From positions 1-5,398 of the forward strand of contig CAYFJO010000635.1 in assembly GCA_964343305.1 (NCBI GenBank): a stretch of DNA of 5,398 bases. Reading direction: 5' to 3'. Made by a program: the position numbers and the translations under genes. Within the stretch, counting starts at the first letter, position 1. Every line of letters starts with the position of its first letter. The DNA comes from CAYFJO01 sp964343305. GTDB lineage: Bacteria > Planctomycetota > Planctomycetia > Pirellulales > Pirellulaceae. The notes below the pieces were generated by a model, which did not search any database, was not told the origin of the DNA, and was given only the letters and a program-made list of their open reading frames with translations. Positions 1-5,398 of this stretch are shown one piece after another.

Positions 1-125
1 TTCCTTTCGGCACCATATCCGCACTCTCCGTCTGGAAGGACCGGCTGTTTGTTGTAGATGTGCTGAATCGACGCATCGCCAAGTGCCGTATCATCTATGC
101 CCAAGAGGAGAAGAAAGGGTCTTGA
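1..125 (+). CDS. C-terminal end of a beta-propeller (NHL-type) protein, 5' truncated by window edge
   Basis: Reading from base 3 gives 40 codons, starting PFGTISALSVW and ending EEKKGS, then TGA at 123-125. The peptide matches the C-terminus of the large propeller protein at 1656-4838 in 33 of 40 positions. The DNA matches bases 4714-4838 at 109 of 125 positions without a gap. It is therefore the tail of a paralogue of that gene. The visible part contains the last propeller strand, with the D-x-L-N-R-R-I-x-K-C segment typical of an NHL-like blade end. Whether this copy also carries an N-terminal CBM9-like domain and a signal peptide cannot be seen. It ends 20 bases before the sulfatase start, so the two are probably co-transcribed. 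Function is unknown beyond a likely extracytoplasmic binding or scaffold role shared with its paralogue. Confidence 0.88.
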   Translation, partial: PFGTISALSVWKDRLFVVDVLNRRIAKCRIIYAQEEKKGS

Positions 126-128
126 TCT

Positions 129-135
129 TAAGGAG
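129..135 (+). promoter_or_regulatory. Ribosome binding site of the sulfatase gene
   Basis: The sequence TAAGGAG ends 10 bases before the ATG at 146. It supports that start over the in-frame ATG at 83, which lies inside the preceding gene and would put 21 extra residues in front of the signal peptide. Confidence 0.75.
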
Positions 136-145
136 AATCGCAGCG

Positions 146-1633
146 ATGCAATTTCGCCATTCAATCAACACCGACGGATTCCGAATCGTTCTTTTGGCCT
201 CGGCTGCCGCGACTGCCGTCGTCAGTCCGTCGCCCACATTCGCCAAGCAGACTGGCCAGTCGAGCTCGGTGCGTCCCAACGTGGTGTTGATCGTAACCGA
301 CAATCATGGCGCATGGACGTTGGGCTGCTACGGGAATCCCGATATCAAGACACCGAACGTGGATCGGATGGCCGCTGACGGCGTGCGCTTCACAGGGGCA
401 TTTTCCAGCAACCCGGTTTGCTCGCCGACGCGGGCGACGCTGCTGTCCGGTCTGATGCCGTCACAGCATGGCGTGCACAATTATCTGAATGCCCAATACA
501 ACACGCTCGACGAGTTCGACACATTACCAGAGATCCTCAGCCGCGCGGGCTACACGTGCGGGATCGTGGGCAAGTGGCATCTGGGGCCGTTTGATCGCCC
601 GGGACAAGAAGGCTTCACCCATTGGGTAGTGAAGAAAGGCGGACACACACCGTCGTTCTACAGAACGCTGGTGATGGACGACACCGGCAGGAAGCGGCAA
701 ATCGAGCCGCATATCACGCCGTTTTGGACGGAGCGGGCGGTCAACTTCATCGAGAAGAACAAGGACGGCTCGTTCTTTCTCTACCTGGCCTACAATGGTC
801 CGTATGGCCTGCACGATTGCATCCGAGGCGAGCCGAAAAACCGTCACGCCGCCACGTACGCCGGCAACGAGATGAAGTCGTACCCACGCGAGCCAATGCA
901 TCCATGGCTTCGCACAAATCGCGAACACATCGGCAACGTCTCCTCAATGCGGAACTACGCCTCGCAGGTGAGTTTGGTGGACGACGGCGTGGGCGAGGTG
1001 CTGGCGACGCTCAAACAGCTTGGGCTTGACCGGAACACGCTGGTCATCTTCACCGCAGACCAGGGGATGGCCGGCGGACACGGCGGATTCTGGGGCATGG
1101 GAGACCACACGCGCCCGCGGACGATCTACGACTGGACGCTGCACATCCCGCTGATTGTGCGTCAACCGGGCAAGGTAGTGGACGGAAAAAAGGTCGATCA
1201 TCTTGTGGCCAACTACGACATCCTGCCATCGGTACTCAGCCACATCGGTCTGACTGACCAGATTCCCGGCAAACCGCGCGGACCGGGACGAGACTTCTCG
1301 CCGTTGCTGCGCGGCGAGCAGATCGAATGGGAGGATGTGGCGTTCGGCGAGTACGGCGTCTCCGTTCGCATGGTCCGTACCGACCGCTGGAAGTACATCG
1401 AGAGAGCAGACGAGGGCCCTTGGCAACTGTTCGACCTTGCGGCCGACCCTGGCGAGAAGATCAATCTGCGCGGCGATCCGGAGCATGCCGAAATCCAAGG
1501 CACGTTCGAAAAACGGTTGCACGAGTTCTTTGCCGCGTATTCCGACCCGCTGTGGAACCTGTGGAAACCGGACGGTACCAGCAAACACCTTCACACGAAA
1601 GAACGGCCAAGGCGAATTGTCGGCAAGCCATGA
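146..1633 (+). CDS. Secreted formylglycine-dependent sulfatase (arylsulfatase family, S1-type)
   Basis: The predicted 495-residue protein should hydrolyse sulfate esters outside the cytoplasm; the substrate is not determined, and a sulfated polysaccharide is the likely class. Residues 1-33 form a signal peptide: basic start, hydrophobic run at about 13-27, probable cleavage after TFA. The alkaline-phosphatase-like fold begins at RPNVVLIVTDNHG (43-55). The formylglycine motif is C92-S-P-T-R96, followed by ATLLSG. GKWHLG lies at 142-147, giving the Lys143 and His145 expected in the active site. The second metal-binding stretch is TADQG (304-308). The C-terminal subdomain runs from about 395 and includes KYIER and WQLFDLAADPGE. 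Compared with classical sulfatases, the second N-terminal Asp is Asn53, the mid-protein P-H is P-Tyr220, and the late G-K motif is G-Met318. Activation needs a formylglycine-generating or radical-SAM maturase, not encoded here. The start at 146 is chosen for its Shine-Dalgarno and signal peptide. The gene sits 20 bases after one propeller gene and 22 before another. Family call is secure; activity and substrate are not. Confidence 0.93.
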   Translation: MQFRHSINTDGFRIVLLASAAATAVVSPSPTFAKQTGQSSSVRPNVVLIVTDNHGAWTLGCYGNPDIKTPNVDRMAADGVRFTGAFSSNPVCSPTRATLLSGLMPSQHGVHNYLNAQYNTLDEFDTLPEILSRAGYTCGIVGKWHLGPFDRPGQEGFTHWVVKKGGHTPSFYRTLVMDDTGRKRQIEPHITPFWTERAVNFIEKNKDGSFFLYLAYNGPYGLHDCIRGEPKNRHAATYAGNEMKSYPREPMHPWLRTNREHIGNVSSMRNYASQVSLVDDGVGEVLATLKQLGLDRNTLVIFTADQGMAGGHGGFWGMGDHTRPRTIYDWTLHIPLIVRQPGKVVDGKKVDHLVANYDILPSVLSHIGLTDQIPGKPRGPGRDFSPLLRGEQIEWEDVAFGEYGVSVRMVRTDRWKYIERADEGPWQLFDLAADPGEKINLRGDPEHAEIQGTFEKRLHEFFAAYSDPLWNLWKPDGTSKHLHTKERPRRIVGKP

Positions 1634-1641
1634 ATCTTGCT

Positions 1642-1646
1642 GGAGG
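1642..1646 (+). promoter_or_regulatory. Ribosome binding site of the CBM9/propeller gene
   Basis: GGAGG stands 9 bases before the ATG at 1656, within the 22-base gap after the sulfatase stop. It fixes the start of the downstream gene at 1656; the open frame runs back to 1335 only because it is open inside the sulfatase coding region. The short gap and lack of a promoter-like sequence favour translation from a shared mRNA. Confidence 0.75.
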
Positions 1647-1655
1647 GAACCAAGA

Positions 1656-4600
1656 ATGAAGCTAACCAGATCGTTCCGAAGCGTCCATATCGCGGTTGCC
1701 ATTGTCGGTTCGTTCCTGTGCCTTGACCGGGCGGCGGCGGAAAGCAGGCCCGAGAAAAGAACGATGTTGCGGGTGCCACTGACGGATTCCAAGCCGGTGG
1801 TGGACGGAAAGCTCGGGGAGCCGTGCTGGAAGGATGCGGCAAAAACAGGTCCGCTCAAGGGCACGCGGGGAAAGCCGGCGCAGTCAACCACCGAGGCGTT
1901 CATCTTGCGCGATGCCGACCATCTCTATGTCGGGGTCCGCTGTGCAAGGAAGGATGCGGCGGAGGGAGAAGTCAAGCCCGGCGAGCCCTCGAAGGAAGTG
2001 GAATACGTCGAGCTGTTCATCGACTCCAATGGCGATGCGAATTCCTACTACCTGATCCGGATCACTCCGGTGGCTGGCGGCACAGTCGCTAGTTCTTACA
2101 ACGAACACACACCGCCCTGGGGCGACCGGACGTGGCAACCGCCGTTCCATTCCGCTACGGCAAGAGGCACGGGCGTGTGGTCTACTGAGTTTGCTCTTCC
2201 GTTTAACATCTTCAACAAGAACAAGACGCTCGCATCGGAGATGGGGTTCAACATCCGTCGGTCCGGCATGCCCGGAGGGGAAGTGCATTGCTGGCCGGGC
2301 GCGCCCGCGAATCCCGACGAGTGGGGACTGCTGGCGGGCATCCCGTCGCGGGATAGTCTGCCGCGGCCCGATTATTCAACACGCGGCCTCAACAGGTTCT
2401 ATCGCCCGCCAAACAAGGCGGGCAGATCGTTTCTGGCTGAAGAACAACGGCGGACGATCTCGCTTGGACCCGGGTCTGCTCACCCCGGCACGACGGGAGA
2501 AGTGAAGCTGGAACTGGAGGAGTTCCTGCTGGCGGGCGATCCTCATGCACGGGGCATCATCTGGGACCTCGCCGTTGACCAAGAGAAGGGAGAGCTCTAT
2601 GTGCTCTCGGATACGAGGCCGGTAAGGGGGGTGGCCGAGTTGCGGGTCTTCGACCGGCGGGGCAAGTATTTGCGGACGATCATGCCGTTCAATCCAACCT
2701 TGCCCCGCTCGAGCGTGCGGGACCTCTGCCGAAAGACGGCGCGGGAAGGGGGGACGGAGTTGGTCATCCCGAAACTGTTCCAGCCCTGGGGCGAACTCTC
2801 CCTGTATGGCGACTGGTGGCACCACCCTCAGAAGATAGCGCTGGCGCCGGGCGGTGACCTGATCATGTCCAACATTTACAGAGGGATATTATGGAGAATG
2901 CGGCCTGATGGAAGCTTGCCCCTGGAGGGATGGACCTCGGCCTACCATCGAGGGCGAAATGAACCGTTCGAGAGCACCGTTTGGACCAAGGACTTCTGGC
3001 ATTGTTACGGACTGAAGAATTACCTGCCCTTTCACGCACTTCACTACCCCTACTTCTGTTTTGACCCGGGCGGCCTCCTGTACGTCTCGGCGGGGCAGAG
3101 TTCCCGCCCCACAAAGCAGTACGCCTACCACTTTGAAGTGAGCGAAAGAGACGTCAACTACCATTGGGAAATGAGCGGACAAGAGGGACGAGGAGCTTAT
3201 GTTTGGAAGTGTCAAATGCGTCCAGGCGTCAAGTTCGAAAGACGCGGTTCGTTCGCTGGTTTCGCCGAGCCGAGCGGGCTGGTCCTTGACGGAAGCCATT
3301 TGATCGTGGCGGATGCCGGGAACAACCGCCTGCAGGTGCTCGGAGAAGACGGCCGCCTGGCCGCATCGATAACGCACTATGAACACGAAGGAAAGAAAAA
3401 ACCACTTCATGGCCCAACCGCTTTGGCAATAGATGACAAAAAACACCTCTACGTGCTCGTCGGGTCGGAGAAAAGACCAGAGGACCCGCGAGTCGAACGC
3501 ACGTTGCCGATCTTGCGGCAGCATGTGGTCGCCGCGGCGCGGAAACCCTCAGAGCCTCCCAGGAAACTGATCAAACTCAAGAGTTGGAAGCAGCCCGTTC
3601 TGCTGGCCGTTTCCCAGCCTGTACATCAAGACGTTCTGCAGATTGCCGTCGATGCCGGCGTGACTCCACCGCTGGTGTGGGTGGCCAACGGCGCCGGCCC
3701 GGGGAGTCTGCTGCAACTGGCGGGTGGCGACCTCTCGCTGAAAGCAGAATGGGTGGACAACGGCGAAACGCTGTCGTGCCCCAGGCAAAGCGGCAACCAG
3801 CCCATCCTCAACATGGACCCGCAAACCGGCCACCTCTACGTCGAAGATGATTCCAACTACCGCCTCAAGCAGTACGGAACGGTTTATCGGGTCGACCAGG
3901 AGGGGCACGTGCTCAAGAAGTGGCCGCCCCTATTCTTCGACGCCAGAGATTTGAGAATGACCTCGCCTTGGGGGACGTTGAATTACGAGCGCCATTTCCG
4001 TTATCCGCAGGAGCCGCTGTTCATCGATTCTATATTCGGAAAAGACGGTAGGGTTTACCGTTGGAAATCAGGGAAGGCCGGGGTGGAAATCCTCCGTTTC
4101 GACCGCGCGGGGAAGCCGAATCCTTTCAAGGCTACCGGGACGAATGCTTTGTTCGTCGATCACGCGATGAGGGCAAACTTCTGGCACGACGTCTATCACG
4201 GCGTGGATGTCGACCGGCAAGGCAACATTTACTATGTCGCCAAAGCGGACGTCGATTCAAAGTCTCGCCCCGTCACCGCCTACAACGCCTTGCGCCACCA
4301 GGTCAACGTATACGACGCCGACGGGAAGCTGCAACAGCGAGGCCTGCTTCGTCTGGATAGCGTGCGAGGCATCCAGGTCGACGACGAAGGGAACTTGTAC
4401 GCGGTTTACCGTCCTGCCAAGAGGCCGTGGGAGGATTATCTGGCTCTATCGAAGTTCTCGCCGTCCGGGGGCGAACCACTCTGGTCGCGGCGGTGGGAGG
4501 GCCATCTAGCGTGGGCCCAAGTGGCTAATCCGCCTTGCCATTGCACTACATCGAGGCATCATCAAACTCTGGACGGGCAAGGCTATCTGTACGCCGCCGG

Positions 4601-4838
4601 CAAGTACAGTATTCAAGTGATTAGCTGCGAGACGGGAAAGCTGGTCGGGGAATTCGGAAGCTATGGCAATATGGATTGCCAGGGCAAGGGCAGCCAGTTT
4701 CCCCACCCCGAGCTTCCGTTCGGAACCATATCCGCACTCTCCGTCTGGAAAGACCGGCTTTTTGTCGTGGATGAGCTGAATCGACGCATCGTCAAGTGCC
4801 ATATTGTCTATGGACAAGCGGAGAAGAAAGGACCTTGA
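1656..4838 (+). CDS. Large secreted protein: CBM9-like domain plus NHL-type beta-propeller region
   Basis: This 1060-residue protein begins with a signal peptide: basic KLTRSFRSVH, hydrophobic IAVAIVGSFLCL, probable cleavage after RAAA near residue 28. The Cys in the hydrophobic run lacks a lipobox. Residues about 44-231 look like a CBM9-like domain (DOMON-type beta-sandwich, often glycan-binding): KPVVDGKLGEPCWKDA (46-61), ADHLYVGVRC (87-96), VEYVELFIDSNGD (116-128), YLIRITP (132-138), WSTEFALPF (175-183) and GFNIRR (197-202). From about 285 to 1050 the protein is rich in propeller-like strands. The clearest NHL-type unit is PSGLVLDGSHLIVADAGNNR (539-558); others are GPTALAIDDKKHLYVL, YHGVDVDRQGNIYYVAK and VRGIQVDDEGNLYAVYRP. 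The length could hold two propellers. A C-x-C pair (961, 963) precedes the last strands. No catalytic motif, haem CxxCH site or C-terminal membrane anchor was seen. The tail is closely related to the gene fragment at 1-125. A role in binding or presenting glycan for the neighbouring sulfatase is inference; function is unassigned. Confidence 0.88.
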   Translation: MKLTRSFRSVHIAVAIVGSFLCLDRAAAESRPEKRTMLRVPLTDSKPVVDGKLGEPCWKDAAKTGPLKGTRGKPAQSTTEAFILRDADHLYVGVRCARKDAAEGEVKPGEPSKEVEYVELFIDSNGDANSYYLIRITPVAGGTVASSYNEHTPPWGDRTWQPPFHSATARGTGVWSTEFALPFNIFNKNKTLASEMGFNIRRSGMPGGEVHCWPGAPANPDEWGLLAGIPSRDSLPRPDYSTRGLNRFYRPPNKAGRSFLAEEQRRTISLGPGSAHPGTTGEVKLELEEFLLAGDPHARGIIWDLAVDQEKGELYVLSDTRPVRGVAELRVFDRRGKYLRTIMPFNPTLPRSSVRDLCRKTAREGGTELVIPKLFQPWGELSLYGDWWHHPQKIALAPGGDLIMSNIYRGILWRMRPDGSLPLEGWTSAYHRGRNEPFESTVWTKDFWHCYGLKNYLPFHALHYPYFCFDPGGLLYVSAGQSSRPTKQYAYHFEVSERDVNYHWEMSGQEGRGAYVWKCQMRPGVKFERRGSFAGFAEPSGLVLDGSHLIVADAGNNRLQVLGEDGRLAASITHYEHEGKKKPLHGPTALAIDDKKHLYVLVGSEKRPEDPRVERTLPILRQHVVAAARKPSEPPRKLIKLKSWKQPVLLAVSQPVHQDVLQIAVDAGVTPPLVWVANGAGPGSLLQLAGGDLSLKAEWVDNGETLSCPRQSGNQPILNMDPQTGHLYVEDDSNYRLKQYGTVYRVDQEGHVLKKWPPLFFDARDLRMTSPWGTLNYERHFRYPQEPLFIDSIFGKDGRVYRWKSGKAGVEILRFDRAGKPNPFKATGTNALFVDHAMRANFWHDVYHGVDVDRQGNIYYVAKADVDSKSRPVTAYNALRHQVNVYDADGKLQQRGLLRLDSVRGIQVDDEGNLYAVYRPAKRPWEDYLALSKFSPSGGEPLWSRRWEGHLAWAQVANPPCHCTTSRHHQTLDGQGYLYAAGKYSIQVISCETGKLVGEFGSYGNMDCQGKGSQFPHPELPFGTISALSVWKDRLFVVDELNRRIVKCHIVYGQAEKKGP

Positions 4839-4865
4839 TCCGCAACCTTGCCGAGAGCTTGCAGG

Positions 4866-4907
4866 GCTAGCCGCCTACGACGAGCGATCAGAGGGGTAGG
4901 CGGCAGC
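4866..4907 (+). terminator. Strong hairpin after the operon, possible transcription terminator
   Basis: GCCGCCTAC (4870-4878) pairs perfectly with GTAGGCGGC (4896-4904). GCT (4866-4868) also pairs with AGC (4905-4907), leaving A4869 as the only bulge, so the stem has 12 pairs and a 17-base loop. It begins 28 bases after the stop of the last gene, a usual place for transcription to end. The run of T is short (ATTTT ending at 4920) and about 9 bases beyond the stem, so it is not a textbook intrinsic terminator. It may instead be an mRNA-stabilising 3' hairpin or work with Rho. Confidence 0.5.
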
Positions 4908-5398
4908 AGGAAACCATTTTGAGCAGGACCGCGGTTGGAGAACCCGGAGGAAACGACTCCAGATGGTGGACCTCGCCCGAAGCAGTGGCGTAGAGCAACC
5001 GGGCATCGGCACGCACCTGTCTCTGGAAGCAGCCCGAGGGGCGGAGGATCACGGAAAAGCATCTTGGCAGTCCGAGGAAAGGACCGTTTTCCCGAAATCC
5101 GGTCCGTATCTCAAGCCATCCCAAAAAACGTCGATTACCACGTTTCTGAAGAACGCCACAAACCCAACCATTTATGACACGACAAGTCCGTGCAGTTTCG
5201 CTGCGGCCGTCGATGTGCCCGCCCGCAGTTCAGCAAGGTCTGGCAACTTGCTTCGGACGATGAATTCGACGCAGTTTCGGCGTTTGCGGTAAAGTGCGTC
5301 GGTCTTTTGCACCTCTGCAAGTTAGCACGTTGCCATTTTGGGGGCGGGTTGATTCGATGAAAGAGGGGTTGATTTGAAAAATAGGTTCTCCTGGTAGT
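4908..5398. other. Region with no supportable gene
   Basis: No frame on either strand gives a protein with recognisable motifs, a convincing ribosome binding site and sustained coding character. The longest possibilities are + frames at 4935-5177 and 4963-5292 and a - frame at 5135-5320; they overlap one another and have mixed, low-complexity composition rich in Ser, Arg and Gly. Small structures are present: a 6-base stem GGACCG/CGGTCC (5081-5086 and 5100-5105), another AGCAAG/CTTGCT (5232-5237 and 5247-5252), and TTGCA/TGCAA with a 4-base loop (5307-5320). GGGTTGATT occurs twice at a 20-base interval (5346-5354 and 5366-5374). None is strong enough to name. The region may be intergenic DNA leading to a gene beyond the window, or a decayed remnant. 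Confidence 0.5.

Noticed and set aside
83..145. Longer sulfatase start at ATG 83
   Set aside because: It would overlap the upstream gene by 43 bases, lacks its own Shine-Dalgarno and would bury the signal peptide behind 21 residues; ATG 146 is better placed.
1335..1655. Upstream extension of the propeller gene to 1335
   Set aside because: This stretch is in another frame inside the sulfatase coding region, and the signal peptide and ribosome binding site both point to ATG 1656.
1656..1740. Lipoprotein signal at Cys22 of the propeller protein
   Set aside because: The residue before the Cys is Leu, not Gly, Ala or Ser, and a good signal peptidase I site (AAA followed by E) lies just after it.
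944..1903. Long antisense open frame of 319 residues across the sulfatase end and propeller gene start
   Set aside because: It lies opposite two well-supported genes, spans their junction and shows no domain motif. Open antisense frames are common in GC-rich coding DNA.
1828..1960. 13-base direct repeat GGAAGGATGCGGC exactly 120 bases apart (1828-1840 and 1948-1960)
   Set aside because: Both copies are coding (WKDAA and RKDAA) and their flanks do not match, so chance or similar codon choice is enough to explain it.
4963..5292. Possible 109-residue protein downstream of the operon
   Set aside because: No recognisable motif, composition unlike the neighbouring proteins, and overlap with an equally plausible frame at 4935-5177.
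5330..5360. Promoter-like TTGCCA followed after 17 bases by TTCGAT
   Set aside because: The -10 element matches the consensus at only three of six positions and no downstream gene is visible in the window.

Overview
The window has the look of a free-living member of the Planctomycetota/PVC bacteria, or a relative with a similar sulfatase-rich polysaccharide-degrading lifestyle. The signs are high-GC coding DNA, an exported formylglycine-type sulfatase, and a very large exported protein joining a CBM9-like domain to an NHL-type beta-propeller. The taxonomic assignment is inferred from gene content, as no phylogenetic marker is present.

Layout, all on the + strand: (1) bases 1-125 are the last 40 codons and stop of a gene whose body lies outside the window; (2) 146-1633 encodes a 495-residue secreted sulfatase; (3) 1656-4838 encodes a 1060-residue secreted CBM9-like/beta-propeller protein; (4) a strong hairpin at 4866-4907 probably marks the end of the transcript; (5) about 490 bases up to the window edge hold no gene I can support.

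The two intergenic gaps are 20 and 22 bases, each with a good Shine-Dalgarno sequence, and no terminator is visible between genes. The three genes therefore read as one operon. The truncated first gene is a close paralogue of the third: by hand alignment its last 125 bases match bases 4714-4838 at 109 of 125 positions with no gap. The sulfatase is thus sandwiched between two copies of the same propeller family.

The likely job is outside the cytoplasm. The sulfatase would remove sulfate esters, probably from a sulfated glycan, and the large CBM9/propeller proteins would bind glycan or act as surface or periplasmic partners. Substrate and partnership are inferences. The sulfatase has the full formylglycine motif but departs from the classical active site at three positions. 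I found no evidence for a wholly new system. The most notable points are the paralogue-sulfatase-paralogue arrangement and the altered sulfatase pocket.
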